Assembly: GCA_029706075.1 (NCBI GenBank)
Contig: JAINUG010000209.1
Location: 62,001 to 126,000 of the forward strand
Reading direction: 5' to 3'
Source: Aldrovandia affinis
Lineage: Eukaryota; Chordata; Actinopteri; Notacanthiformes; Halosauridae
DNA: 64,000 nt
Shown one piece after another: positions 25,083 to 38,900 of this stretch. The stretch's first letter is position 1, and the number at the start of each line of letters is the position of its first letter. Below the pieces are notes generated by a model. The model did no database searches, was not told where the DNA came from, and was given only the letters and a program-made list of their open reading frames with translations. Made by a program: the position numbers and the translations under genes.

Positions 25083-28000
25083 TGTCATACTTCATGTGGG
25101 TTATGTTGCTACTCCCTCACCACCCGCATATGCCAAATATGGTTTGTAGATCGGGATCGTTGTTTACCATAGTGTGAGGATCACTCAATAAACCTGTGGT
25201 GAACAATTAATTATTTTATTCTTCTGAGTTTAGTGTGAAGGAAGGTGCTTAAAGCTTGATCCTGCTCAAGTGCCTCCTCTTTCCATTCAGCATTTTAAGA
25301 TACTAATTGGTTCTAATTGAAGATGTCCGGATAGTCCATCTTTTGTCATGTGTCTTCCTATATATATAAAAAGGATCACCGAACTTGCAGTGATCCATCT
25401 ACAGCTGCAAAGGCTCGATTCTGTTTAAGCTCTGCATTCAGCATTTTCCAGGGCTGCAACAGACTCCATCAAATTTTTAACTTTTATCGAAGAAAACTCT
25501 ATGTGTAGATGCACTATTCATTTCTGTTTTTGATTGCACTTGCTTCCAGAAATACTACATCCTTAGCTTAGTTCGGATGCTATTTTGATAGCCAAAGGAA
25601 TAAGGGATTTCAGAGGATCTAGTGTGAAGTCACAAAGCCAAATGGAGTTGTACTGCTGAGCAAAGACCAATCAAGATGGTAGCTTGGGATTATAACATCA
25701 AATCATGCAGATCATATTCAGGTTAAAATGAGAAATAGGTTAAAAGTTCAGAAAGATTTTGATCATATGTGGAGCTCCTGTCAAGGACCAAAAAGTACAC
25801 TCTAAACACTAACTAAAAAACATCCTATGATGTGAGGGAAACTATGTGCAATGTGGAACACAGTGGAAAAACACTGCTCCAAATAATGTCTTGGTAACTG
25901 GATTGGTTAATTCATAAATTAAAAGCTGTCGATATTGTGCTTGATTATTTTAATCCAACTCATCAAAAACCTGCTGCAATGGAGTCACTCAGCCTGCAGA
26001 TGAACAGGGCAGGGAGCTGCCTGACTGCCTGCAGCAGTGCTGGCGACCATTTTGTGTTTGTTGCCGGAATTGAGTGGGGGGATGGATAATGCCATGGGAA
26101 TGAGTGCTGGAACTGGAGTGTGACTTAATTATGAACCAACATAAAACAAATGTTGTGCAGTTTTTGTAAATCTTTGTTGCAGAGCGCTATCCTTATTTTG
26201 AAAAACCTTTCTTCTCACTTGGTTTTGGTTTCTTGTGTGGAATTAGCTATTTATTTGCATGTAAAATGGGAAAAATAATTTGATTACACTGCATTGCTTT
26301 CTCATTCAGTGTTTCACTGTTCATTTGCTGTGAAATGGCAAAGCAATTCAAGGACTTGAATTTTGTGGTTAACTAGTCTGGAAGGTTAGGAGCAAAGACT
26401 AGCTAATTAGAGCTTTTTAAGCTCAACAGAACAGAATGGGAATATCTTTTCCCATATGGTGGTTCACATCTTTCACTCTTAATTATTTTATTTTTATTTT
26501 ATTGTGCTAAAAATGCATAGTGAGATGCCCAATGTTAGAAGGGTAATGGGCAAAAATTGCTTTAAAATTATTACATTTAAATAATTAAGAACCTCAGTTT
26601 AATGATTACATTTCTAGTGTAGATCTATGCATTGCTAAATTTAATTATTGGTAAGTCCTGTCAAACCTCCTCTTTCATGCACCCTCTGAACTATAATTAT
26701 GGTATAAAACCACTTCCCACTCAAATCTACCATTTTAGGTTGTGACTGAGGGACAAAATTGGGTGGATTTTATTATTTGTGTGAAGAAAAAAAGCCACCA
26801 CGGAACAGGGTGATTAATATCATAGGCCTGTGCTGGAGTTGGATACATTTTTTATCATATTTATGCATCCATTTCGATCTACTTTCACTAGGTAAAAAAA
26901 AAGTTGTACTCCATACCTGCTTTTGCCACATGACTTTTCCCTCTGCTGTCCTTAAGCTTGGTTTGATATCGGTCACACCAATTTCTCATGTCTACCAAAT
27001 TCGTGGACCAATCCACAGACCCATCTGAAATTGCTTGTGCTACAATACTTGCACTACGCATTACGGATGCAATGCGACAAACATGACTGTCGCTGGCAAC
27101 AGTTCATTAACTGCAAACTCATTAACTCTCTTTGTTCAGCAAATGTGGGACAAGAATCTGCAGCATCCACGGGCCCAGCATCTGTTGTTTTTAATATGCT
27201 GCCTTGCCTTAAACTCCCACACAAACACGTTTGCTAGTTTCTGCGTTATGTCTGAGTATCTGGGTGCCTGCAAGAAGAGTCCTTCCATTATGGTCTGTGG
27301 TCCAATGAGCTCCGTCCTTATTTCCGTTTCTTTGTGTCATAAATGTTGCACGTTACTACTGAACGGAACGGGCCCAGTTACCACTGGACTTCAGTGGTAT
27401 TGCTGAACCGTACTGTTCAGCAATACAATTCAACTAGAAAGCAGTTCTAGTTGAATATATTCTTTGTTATTCAATAGGAAACGAGAACTTCCGGTTTTCA
27501 ACCTTTGTTACATAGCCTATTGTTTGTAGAATTGCGGTATTTTGGCATATGTACCTATAATTCTAAGGGAATGCCAATTTATTCTGTTATAATATAATTA
27601 TCTTGCATATGTAAACATCAAACCATTATTTGCTTTGCATCAAAAGGTGGATTTCCATTTCAATTATTTTCTTTGCAGTCTGGGCAGGAAGTGCTCCCCC
27701 TTAATTATATGCATGCGATCAATAGCCCTGTAAATAGACTCCTTGAGCGAGCGATGCCCTGCTTTTTCTCGTACCTCCGCTTAGAGCAGGGGTTTCACAA
27801 TTCCACTAACGTTCGTGTTACATGGATGTGTTAATATAATCTCAAACTTATCAGGCCGTTCGGATATAAAGCTGAGTTTATCTACGTAGCGCCTAACATT
27901 ACATATCCGAATCTCTTCAAATAACCCCTCTATTCAAGGACCGCTGTGGCTTTGTAAAACTGTAAACCAAGTAGAGGGTCAAAACCAGCAGGGTAATGGT

Positions 28001-29511
28001 GGGGAGTGCAAGAAATCTTTTAAAATCAAGAAAAAATTAGGTGGAGGAAAAATACAACTCACAAATGGATTCGTTGGGAGCATAAGCATGTTCCTGCATT
28101 TTTGTTCGCTCTTGGTGAAGGTTGCAACCTTTACACTCTAACTCAAAAAGGAAAGGATCACACTTACCACATTCAAACCAAATAGCAATTGTTTTTGAAC
28201 TCATGAACAACACATGGTGAAACTTTCCACCATGGCATTAACTTCATAATTTCTTGCCTGAAGCTAATATTATATTTTAACACAATGATAGCTTTCTTTT
28301 ACGTTGTACCTTTCATTTGAATTTATACACCCTGACCCCAACTTCCTTTGTAGTAGTCAGGTAAGTCCTAGCACACAAGTGAACTGCAAACATGTTAACA
28401 GGAAGTAGAAGACAGATTGAGGAAGAACTGGCAGGTCTATTAATACCAACAGTAGAATTTTAAATGCAGGGTAATCTCGCTGCATTGCAGCGACAGCAGT
28501 AATGCAGTTATCATTTACATAAGTTAAACCGGTAATGAACATACATCAGATCCCATGTTATAAAAGCCGCAATAATCTAATTTTACATATTCTGAATCAG
28601 GAAAAGAAACCGTATATAGAAAGACAAGTTTGCATAAAAGAACAACAGTGAAAACAGCCTCATTGAAAAAACATCAAACAAGATGGAACTGGTTTGTTTT
28701 GCTGCATTGTTTTTACAGAAGTGTATATACTTGTTGAATAAAACAGCAGATTACTTTAAACAGTGTGGTCCAACGGTTTAGTAAACTTATGATCGTCAGA
28801 TCTAATGTCAACGCATTGAATGCTAGTAATACTATTTTACAGGAACCTCTGTTAGATAGATATTTGATGTGATATGTGAAATGTGGATTACTTTTCTCCC
28901 CCTATGATAATGCTCCCTCTTTAACAAGTTAAAATGTTTGATAGTAAACACACTTTATTTTCATAGCCTCTCATATTCAGGATAATGGAATTGCTTGCAT
29001 TACCATTAAGAAATGTGTAAATGTATAGTTGCATGCACATATTCCTTGTTTGCTTCTTATAACTTCTTAGCTATATTCTATTGTGTGTCAATTGTTTTTC
29101 TTTTTTTTTAGAACTGTGTGAAATCTAGGTCACAGCTGAAACTCTAGAACATTCTAAAGGTCAGTCCATTAGACTGACAGAGGTATACAGGGGAATGAAG
29201 TAAGCAAGATTTTTTCTATTCAATAAAATATCGGTAGCACAGCAGGCTCAAACAGGATCAAACCGGTTTTTGTTGCCTAGATTCCTGATTGGCTTACAGC
29301 CTGAACAAGGAGGCTGGATGTTACCAATTTTGGAAGAAGGGAGAAGGATTAGAATAGCTTCTGATTTTCAAATGCAGTAAGGAATAGGTGTCCCTTTTGT
29401 TAACTTGTATATTCTCACTTTTGTGCTACACTTTATACATTGCCAGCTGTAACTATTAACTTGGGGACTAGAGAACAAAGGAAATAGAGATGATCAGTGT
29501 TTCATTGTGCG

Positions 29512-29515
<4 letters not shown>
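25083..29515. other. Unassigned sequence with local hairpins
   Basis: No host exon or full element could be supported. 26030-26070 ('ctggcgaccattttgtgttt') resembles the 'ctggcaaccattttgtttg' segment of the 1-5700 units (near 4994). A run of hairpins at 27381-27455 is listed separately. Confidence 0.4.
27381..27455. other. Three adjacent perfect hairpins
   Basis: Back to back: CCACTG/CAGTGG (27381-27397), GTATTGCTGAAC/GTTCAGCAATAC with a 6-nt loop (27397-27426), and TTCAACTAGAA/TTCTAGTTGAA with a 5-nt loop (27429-27455). Their spacing leaves almost no single-stranded gap. Origin unknown; they may be a transposon end. Confidence 0.6.

Positions 29516-29549
<34 letters not shown>
29516..29549. 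repeat. (CA)n microsatellite
   Basis: About 17 uninterrupted CA units. The minus-strand 90-aa frame across it is an artefact. Confidence 0.95.
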
Positions 29550-29554
<5 letters not shown>

Positions 29555-30362
29555 ATACATGACCCCACATAACACAGAACATAGCAGTAAAGGAAATATA
29601 ATGGCAGGTATGTAGGCAAAAGTCCAAATTGTGTAGTTAAAATATGGTTTGTGAATATTTGTTAAATCACAGGAAGATGTGGTTGAGGGAAAAGCCCACT
29701 CTTTTTTCCCAGACACAGCAGGAGTGGTGGTTGTTTGCATGTTGTCACATTAACAGGCAATGTAGTGTACAGGCTGTAGAATTACTGTTAATTCTAGATC
29801 GGACTAGATTATAATTTTTTTGTTTTACCTTCGTTTAATCACCTTTTTTCTAAAATACAGAATCGATATGCAGCAAGCCTAAACAATCTCAGAGCATTTA
29901 TCAAAATAATCATACCAGCAAACCTCATTAGTTTAGATGAGTTATGACAGATTTCAACGACATGTTCCTAAACTACATTTAAAAAATGTATCATGCTATA
30001 ATATGTGTGCCTTTTTATGGATCCGCAAAAAAATATTTCTTAAATATCTCTTTCTTTATGATCTGCGTATGTAAGATCTAAAATGTGTTATCCTTTACCC
30101 TGGATATCTTTTCCTTAAAACAGGGGAATATTAATAGATTTTTAAAGGATCATTTTGTGGGGTTAACTTTGAATAATTGATTTGTTTGGCTGGTTAGCTT
30201 GGCACACTCCCCCTTGTGTTTGTACAAGTTCATCAATGTTCCTTTGGCCTCCCCCTTCCTCAACCTCTCTGCTCTCAAAATGGTACAGTCCATGCTTTGC
30301 TGTAATTTTCCACTGAGTCTCCCCGACTGTATCTGTCTGACTGTGCTGGAGAGGGGGAGGGG

Positions 30363-30375
30363 TATGTGTGTGTAC

Positions 30376-30408
<33 letters not shown>

Positions 30409-30411
30409 CAC
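30363..30411. repeat. (TG)n microsatellite
   Basis: A TG run with one interruption that passes into a CG/CA run ('tgcgcgcgcacatgcac'). Frames of 60-111 aa through it are artefacts. Confidence 0.95.
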
Positions 30412-32574
30412 ATGCACGAGGGGAATTTATGTAGATGAGGATTGCATGTGTGTGGGGAGGCTGTCATCAGGGTACATTTGTGCATGTAGAACGAGTATGT
30501 TTATTTTTGAGAGAAAGGGGGCAGTGTGTTTAACATCTAGTTGTTTTTTTGGGGGGTAGGGCTTGCTGGTGTTTTGGTTAGGGTGTGTATGTCTTGCAAG
30601 GAGGGTACATATTTGTATGTCTGGTTGTGTGTATGCATATTACTTTGCTTGTGTGTGTATGTGTGTAAAATGCATGTTTTAAGCCTGTAAGAGCCATGCT
30701 GCCTCGCAGTTTGTGGGTGTGAACGTGTGGTTTTTTGTGTGTGATCGTCTCTTTGATTTTGCCTGTATAACATTTACAAGGACTCTTTCTACACTAAGAC
30801 CCACTGAAAAACACATGGTACATTCCTGCCCCCGCTCTCTCTATCTTTAACCATTGTGCGTTCCCTCATTCTTCTTGTTGTCACCCTTGTGTTGTTTATT
30901 TATTGCTTGTACAAGAAAAAAGAGGCTCAAAGTAGGGAGGTGTTTCTGTACAGACTAAAAGTTATGGTTTTACCCCTTTTATTTTATAAAGAAATATAAC
31001 TATATACTTTTGTCATGCTAGTTCTGTATATGGCATCGTAGCGCATGGTTTTTGTTTCATGGTGTTCTCTGCTATAAATGGGTTAATTCCATTGCTTTGC
31101 CTCTTACTCATTTAGACATGCTTTTTGGCAGTGATGTGGTGCCTCCCTGAATCCAGAATAGGGACTCTGGTGTGGTGATGAAGATGTGTTGGCACCCCAC
31201 ATGAGGGGCTTCAATACAGTCAAACTGAGGTCACGGTGGTCAGAATTTGATGCTCGGAAACTCCCTGTGTTGTAAAGAGGTTTAGAGAACCATGGTCAGA
31301 AACACGGGAGTAAGGCTGTGTGGACACAAATACAGTTTATGATACAGAATCCTTGTTAAAGTGTTAAAACCTGTGTGTACCATTTGAGGAATTTGCTTTG
31401 TAGTTTGCAAAATTCAATAAGTATAAAACAAAGGGGCAAAGTATGTTTTTTTCATTGTATCAAGGCATTTGGCCTGCAACCAGGAGAATTAGCCTACTGG
31501 GTCGATTTTTGTTATGTTGTTGTCCTGGATTCTAATGACCAAACCACCAGATTGTCCTGTCAAGCAAGCAGAAAGGTTTATTCTGTCTCGGAACAAGCTT
31601 TTCTATACTCTATCATTTGAACCTGAGCTTAGTGAGTGTGGTTAATATTACCAGGGTAGAACTCAGGCATATATGCTTTTAGGCAGTGATCTAGTTCAGG
31701 ATTTATGATTTGCAGTTTCTGAGGTTACCAGGTTTAGTCTGTTGCCATGCCTTGGCTCACATCATAGTGCATTTACATAGGCATCTAGCAAACTGAATTC
31801 ACACCTTAACTTGTCAACTTCAGAATCCGCAGACAACCACAGAGTGTGAACCTGATCTTGGAAGCAGGAATTTACTAGCTGTAGGGAGACATGCGATGAT
31901 TGATTTCAGAGCTGTTCGGAGCCCCTTGTGTATCCAAAACTCTTGTAACCATTTCCCTTTAGGGGACTGGAGTCCAGTTCATTTGTTTCTTGTTAGAAAT
32001 CCTCAAGAGTAGTCTGAATATTTATAGATAGTCTTGGTTCATCCCAATGTATGTGTTCTGAGACAACTTGAAATGTATGCTTCATGGACACGGGACCCTA
32101 GTCCATGGCAGATTCTAACATGCCCCAATCCATCTCTTTGTCGCTGAAACCAACTATAGAGGAAATGTGTAACATTTCTTAAAGTGTAGTGAGAGAGAGA
32201 AGCGAGGCACATGTTCACCATGATGTCCACTTTTGGAGCTTGACTTAACATTCTGGTAACCTGTTGGTCTGACAAATAAAATTGGAAATGTCAATGAATG
32301 GATTTTATCTCAGCAGATGAAATGCATATTAATATTATCATTTCTATTGTAGTTTGCAAATCCAAGCATGGACCTTCATTTGATTGTGCATTTCTTTCAT
32401 TTCCGACTTTTAACATTTAAATTTGACAGTATTTGATTCTGGTTTCAGATGGGCTTTTTTATGTATTATATATTTTTTGAGGGTTATTATAGGGTATATT
32501 TCTTTCACTGAAATTTAACTTCAGTGTCTCCCCGCAAGCTGCACCTAGTGTTTATCATTTAACCCAGTGGTTCG
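30412..32574. other. Unassigned sequence
   Basis: T/G-rich at the start, otherwise unremarkable. No coding or element signal was recognised. Confidence 0.4.
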
Positions 32575-32758
32575 CAAACCTCCCCTCGAGTACCCCCAGC
32601 CGGCCCATGTATTTGTTCAATTCCACCACCAGCACACCTGATTCAACTAATCAATGCTCGTTAAGTAGTTAACGGGTTGAATCGGGTGTGCTGGTGGTGG
32701 GATTTAACAAAGGAAAGGACCAGCTGGGGGTACTTGAGTAAAGATTTGGGAACTGCTG
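32575..32758. mobile_element. hAT-type MITE
   Basis: Inverted ends 'cagtggttcgcaaacc' and 'tttgggaactgctg' and a long internal palindrome ('ccaccaccagcacacctgat' against 'atcgggtgtgctggtggtgg'). It is flanked by a perfect 8-bp duplication ATTTAACC (32567-32574 and 32759-32766). It has the same structural class as the element at 20122 but a different sequence. Confidence 0.9.
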
Positions 32759-33324
32759 ATTTAACCTATAGCTAGCTAGCTAGGTGAACAACAGATCTAA
32801 CACAACGGGGAAGTAGGGGATTTGTAAGAGCAAGCCTATTTTCACATTTGCATTACAGGCATTCATTAAATGAGAATAAAGTGGGTAGATCAGGGTTATT
32901 TCTTTATTGGCTGAATGTTGTACATTTCTCTGTAGAAATACCGAACCAATGCAGTACTGTGTTGTCCAAATGGTTAAATTTGAGTAAAATGCAGATCAAA
33001 GTTGTTTTTGTGTGGGGTATCTTCCCTCTTTTTTATGTAGCTGTTCCTTCGATTATTGTTCGATTTGGTGTCCTTCAGTCTTTGGCGCCCGGTTGAGCCT
33101 GTTTAAGAGAACCGCAGTGTAGTTTGGATACAGAACTGCATGTTCAAGGAATGACACTGTGATACCAAGCATGACTTGGAAGAACATGTCAATGATTCTA
33201 CTACAGCTGTATTCGCTGCTGCCTACCTGCGCTCTGTGCTCCAGTATGGCTGAACGCATCTTGATTTTGTTTTATCTTATTACTGCCATAGTTCTGGATA
33301 TTAACAGTGTTTAAAGGTACAGCA

Positions 33325-33405
33325 GGAGCACCCTCTAAACCCATGGACCTCTATGCAAGAGGCCTGTGCTGTAACCACTGCTCCACCCTGCTGGTCCTGT
33401 AAGTA
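33325..33405 (-). mobile_element. Possible tRNA-like SINE head fragment
   Basis: On the minus strand 'gggtggagcagtggttacag' and a downstream 'ccatgggtttagagg' look like a decayed tRNA-derived head. It has no body or tail. Weak call. Confidence 0.3.
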
Positions 33406-33947
33406 GGTTAAAACCTTTTTAAATGAAACCATCTTATAGGGAATTTTCTTCTTTTTTTAGGTTTGTTGGACTAGCCCCCCATTGACTCAATGAGAATAAA
33501 CGTCACACAGTCAAAAAGGTAAGAAAAAGTAATCTCACAGCAAAATCCAAACTTGGTCATACATCGAATTAATTTTAATACACAACAATGTGTTAACATA
33601 CACACAACACATAACAACTATTTAAACATACACACAAAGTCATGACATCGATACATAGCAACGTGTGATTATTCACTTTAACCAAGACTTTCAATGTAAA
33701 ATATCCTTAAACCAGACTTAATTCATAAATGCATATAATTAAATATAGCCAGATCTAAAAGTTGTTAGTGTGTTATGTTGATACATATTTTTTATTAATA
33801 GTATGAATATGTGCAAGCACTAGCATAGTTCAGGGTCTTGCTAACATTCTAAAACTGGGTATATCTATACACCATAACATCATCCGCTGGCTCCTTGTAA
33901 CTAGGCAGACTCAGAATCCAGCCCTTCTGATTTGCTGTACGGAAATG

Positions 33948-34050
33948 GCCAATGAGAGTAGCAGGGGAGGTGTAAGAGGGAGGAGTTGTGTTGTGGGCGT
34001 TACCTGTGAGAGATCATCCTATGACTTTACTGCAGTGCATTCTCTTAATG
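33948..34050 (+). promoter_or_regulatory. Possible alternative first exon of ATF7IP
   Basis: A CCAAT box (ggccaatgag, 33948-33957), a GA/GC-rich stretch ('gggaggagttgtgttgtggg') and, about 90 nt on, a consensus donor (aatg|gtaagg, GT at 34051). It lies only about 490 bp before the coding-exon acceptor at 34541-34542. It could be a proximal alternative start or may not be used. Confidence 0.3.
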
Positions 34051-34549
34051 GTAAGGAAGTTAACCCTTACTTTTTGTGTGTTAACTTAAACAATGCAACC
34101 AGAGTTTGATCTGAAAGGGGGGTCTTTGATGTTATTGGTCTGCCCTTATTTCTGTAGCCTGTATTTGGGATTTGCTAGAATAGCCTCTTATGATTGAATA
34201 GACCAGTGATTACTGTATGAACTGGAACTGCTGCAATGAACAATTTTGAACAGGACTGTGGTTAATCAAATTCATCTGAGCCATTGGATGCAATCATAGA
34301 CTGCATTGCAGTGTCGCTGCAGTGCTCAATGGTTATGATTGCAAGTTTGCTCAATGTCAAAAAAAAAAAATCTAGAAAGAGGGGGGAAAAAAACATACCA
34401 AAAGTATAAGAGCACCCCCTGGTGTTGGTTAATGATTACTGCAGCCGCTGTCTCCTACACTGCTACATCTCATTCATGGTTCAGTTTATGGTACATTCTG
34501 ATCCTCTTGTCTCTCTTTCACTAACGCTGTCCTCAATCTCAGGTGAAAC

Positions 34550-35098
34550 ATGGATGTGGCAGTAGCGGAGGAGCCTCAGAAGAAAATCTTCAGGGCCCGA
34601 AAGACTATGAAAATAAGTGATCGACAGCAACTGGAATCCCTCCATAATTCCCTCTCCTCCAGTGTCCCCCCATCCTCCTCCTCCTCTAGCTCTCCCCCTC
34701 CTCCTTTGGTGAATGGGAAGCACCCAGACGAGGGACAAATGGAGACCGAGAAAGACAAAGAGAAAACTGAGAATAATGCAGACAGCAGCCTGAAGGAGGC
34801 CCGCCCTGCTTCTCCTGCCTCTCGTTCACCCACTCCCCTGGCCCTCTCCCTCTCCCTGTCCCCGTCCCCGCCGGCCAAGACTCCAGAGGAGGCCCTGTCC
34901 TCGACTCCTCCCCCTTCGCCGTCACGTTCAGGTGACCCCGACTTGAAAGACACTGAGGAAGGGGAGGGAGACGAGGGCAAATTGCCGGCAGGTCCCTCAG
35001 CCGAGGGAGGCGAGAAAAAGGATGTAGATAAGGACAAGGAGGAGGAGGAGGAGGAGGAGGAGGGGAAATCATCTGCTTCAGCAGAGGAGGAAAAACAG
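34550..35098 (+). CDS. atf7ip: ATF7IP coding exon 1
   Basis: Acceptor ctcag at 34538-34542, ATG at 34550 in a good context (aaacATGG). Carries the conserved N-terminus and a Ser/Pro-rich then acidic region with a run of eight Glu encoded by GAG repeats (about 35039-35064). Ends cag|gtgtgt, phase 0. The donor is weak and reading on gives a stop three codons later. Minus-strand frames of 153 and 128 aa are shadows of the low-complexity code. Confidence 0.9.
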
Positions 35099-35932
35099 GT
35101 GTGTTAGGAGGTAGCGGGCGACCCGGCGAGGGGAGGGAAGGATGGAGTGAGAAACGCAGCAGGGGTCGAGGGAGGAAGTTAAGATCGTGGAAATTAAGTC
35201 TGAGCTTCAGCAGATGGCAAAGCTTTGAGTAATTTTAGAGTGGATTTTGGATTTTTACGTTGTGGCTCATCTCTTGAATATGGCTTCCCTTCCAGGATGA
35301 CCTCCCTAAACCTCAGGAGTCTCCTCAAGAAGCCACTGCTATGTCCCCAGCACCCCCTGTCACTTCTGAGGGAACGGAAGAGGACAAAGAGAAAGCGACA
35401 GAGACGAGTGGAACCGCAGAGTCCAAGGAGACCGTTACCATGGATACAGGACCTTTGAGCAACGCCCCAGAGGATGGCATTGCCTTCCTTGACAAAATGG
35501 CCGCTGCTTCCTCCCATGTGCAAAGCCCCGCTCCACCAGCCAACCCATCCCCCTCCCCGTCGCTCTCGCCCTCCCATGCGCCTGAGTCCGACCAAGAGGT
35601 GAAAGAGGGGTTCCTGGTCCTCAGCGAAGAGGAGGAAAGTGCAGGGGAGAAGGACGAAGGGAAAGAGAAGGCAGAGGACAAAGACGAGCAGGATGAAGAG
35701 AAGATGGAGGTTGACGTGGAGAAAGAGGGCAAGAAGGAGGACTGTTCTGGAATTACTGCTCCTGTGTCCCCTACATCTGCCTCGCCAGCGGGCTCTACTG
35801 GAGAGGAAGGTAATTTGCATCTAGATTGTAATGAGCTCCTTACCTGTGGTGAATGAACACACAAACAAATTGTTTTCGTTATTTTGTGAAATTATTACAG
35901 GCCATTATTTTGCCGTATATAAAATATATCAA

Positions 35933-35976
<44 letters not shown>

Positions 35977-38900
35977 ATTTTTTTGGAATATATAATTATT
36001 GCATATGTAATAAGTGGTCTGAACAGGTCAGGTTGGAGCGTATTCATTGAGAAGACATGGAGGATGATTAAATTATTATTGAAATAAAGCTCTACAATGA
36101 TCATTCTACAAAGCATGATTTTTCAGTGCAACAATGTTCATTCCACAAGAACATCACAAGCTTTGAATAATTTGACACAGTTTGATTCATTCAATTCAGT
36201 ATTCCAACCTGAACATGAAAGTTGGTTTACATTCATTGTACACTACCGGTCAAAAGTTTTAGAACCCCCCCATTTTACAGTTTTTACTGAAATGTAATCA
36301 GTTCAAGTCCAGTGAATAACCTGAAATGGTACAAAGGTAAGCGGTAAACTGCCAGAAGTTAAAAAAATTTTTTAAATTAAAAAAAAAAAAAAACATAAAA
36401 AGGTTTAGGTTACCAAAAACTGAAAAATAATGTAAATTCTTTGGCAGTGAGTAGTTTCCCACACCATCAAAAGGCACTGGAGGAAACTCTGACAGGAGGT
36501 CTGGCAGACCCAAGGCACAACAAAATCAGAAGACATGTTTCTGAGAGTCAACAGCTTGCGTGATAGGCGGCTCACAGGACAACAGCTTCAAGCACAGCTT
36601 AACACTGGTCGAAGTAAGGAAGTCTCAGTTTCAACTGTGAAGAGAAGACTTCGAGCTGCAGCTTTGACAGGTTGAGTGGCAGTAAGAAAGCCATTGCTAA
36701 GATGGCAAAATAAGAAAAAGGCCATGAAGCACCGCTAGTGGACTCTACTGAAGACTGGAAGGTCTTATGGACCGATTAATAAAAATGTGAAATCTTCGGT
36801 TCATCACGCAGGGTTTTTGTACGCCATCAAGTAGGGGAAAGGATGGTTCCTCAGTGTGTGACACCAACTGTCAAACATGGATGAGGAAGCATGATGGTTT
36901 AGGGCTCTTTTGCTGGATCCAGAGTCGGCGACTTGCACAGAGTGACTGTTTACCCATGTTAACCCATTACCTCCCTGAAAAGGGCCTTTTTTTATAACTC
37001 TGAAATGTACATTATTTTTTAGTTTTTGGTAACCTAAACTCTTTTTTTTAACCTTTGGCAGTTTACCACTTAGCTTTGTACCATTTCAGGTTATTCACTG
37101 GACTTGAACTGTTTAAATTTCAGTAAAAACTGGAAAATGGGGGTGTTCTAAAACTTTTGACCGGTAGTGTAATTGTGTAATGTAGTATAATTATCCCTAA
37201 TATAATGATGATAAGTAAGTTTGTTGTCTTTAAAAAAACAAAATTTGTGGCATGGTGTGTCCCCAATGGCAATTCATGTGCACGACGGCAGTAGTAGTGA
37301 GTATCCTGGAATTTGGGAGGATCATGCAACAAAAGCACTTGTACAATATGTTTCTGTTAATTTCTGATGCCACAATACATCTTAATGCATAGGCTATAAC
37401 AAAAAACGATCACTTGCCTAATTTCGTTATTTAGTTCTGGAGAAGTGCTTTGTGGATTGTATTAGGCTGTTAGGTATATATACTGTACTTTGTCCGTGCT
37501 CAAAGCATCAACAAACAAATCGCTTGTATATTCTCTGGTTGTCATGGAGATCTGAAATGGCCCAGAGTTATTTGACAAGTTTGGATCCAAAAGCCTTTTT
37601 GAGGTTTGGTTTTCTGGTTTCCTCTAGATTGTTTAGGGTATAGTCACAGAATCTGGTTAAATGTAGAAGCGCACACTCCTTCAGCTAATTAATGGCTTGA
37701 AGAACTATACTGTATGTTCGTAAAGGTTATCTACTCAAACCCCATTCGCAATATACCACAAAACAAAAAGCATTTCTCACCTTTTCCTGAAGGTGAAATA
37801 TGCTAGTATTCTTCTAATGGAGCCATTACATTTCTGGGATATTGTGAATGACTTGCACCACCATGCTTTGGAGGGGTTTCAGTGGGCCGTGGCATATATT
37901 TAACACCTACCTTTAGGCAGTATTTTCAGCTTTATGGTATGACAACAAGCTCTCTGGTCAAAGGACTTACTTTGCATTCCTCATTCAATCAGCTGGAGAG
38001 CAGGATGGTGCCAGAGCGCCTTCAGCAAAGAAGCGTACCATGTCGAGAGACTCAGACAGCGGCGGGCTCGCGGAGGGTGCAGAGGACGAGAGGCCGGAGG
38101 GCCCTGAGAGTCAGAGGAAAAGGCCGAGGGTGGAGAGGGAGGAGCTGGAGGCCCACCTGGAGCTAAAAATCAGCGGGAACTCTGACAGCCGACACAAACT
38201 GGAGAAGGTGTGTGTGACTGTAGGGCGACCTCTGTTTCTCCTTGTTTTTTCAACGTAGCTAATTTTATCTCGCTCGTTACGATGGGGAATATAATTATTA
38301 TTTTTTGGTCCTTTTCCCCGAACGTACTCCCTTCCCTCTCTCATATCCCGCCTTTTTCGTCTCCTTCAGGTAGTGCAGCAGTTGGTGGCAGAACAGCTCC
38401 GGGCCTTGCAGCTCAGCGTTTTCGACAGGAGTCTGCAGGAACTTAAAGAGAGAGTGGAGAAGTTAGACTGTGCCACCAAGCACCAGCACACTCTCAACAC
38501 ACTGCAGGTAACCCGGTCGGGTGACTGTGCTCTCGCTGCCTCCGCCCCTCTACCCTCCCCTGCCTGAATGCGCTGAAGTGGTCTGCCCTCTCAACCAATG
38601 TGTCTTCCTCTCTTTCAGGCCAAGATTGCTCGACTGACCAAGAAATTTGGAGCTGCCAACCAGGCCAAGGAGAACACCAGGAAACCACAGGAGGTGAGAG
38701 GGGAAGGGAAAAAGTGCAACCCAGTTTTTACACTCTGATGCCACTTGACAATCAGAGATCAGCATAAAGCATAGCTTTCTCTGGAGCCAACACAACCAAA
38801 GTGACGAGCACCATTGAACAGAATCAAGCTGCCCAAGATTACTGTTATATTGGCTGGCTGGATCACAGGGCAAAATCACGGCTGAAGTGAACTTTCGTTG

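Noticed and set aside
24691-25149. 152-aa frame that looks like a membrane protein
   Set aside because: It is antisense to the pogo/Tigger-like relic (24430-25080); the hydrophobic look comes from T-rich codons.
29468-29740. 90-aa minus frame with a Cys/Val repeat
   Set aside because: Translation of the CA microsatellite.
34576-35072. Minus-strand frames of 153 and 128 aa
   Set aside because: Shadows of ATF7IP exon 1, whose GAG/CCC/TCC-rich code gives long open frames on the other strand.
35194-35864. Minus-strand frames of 208 and 179 aa
   Set aside because: Shadows of ATF7IP exon 2; no family motif, while the + frame matches human ATF7IP.
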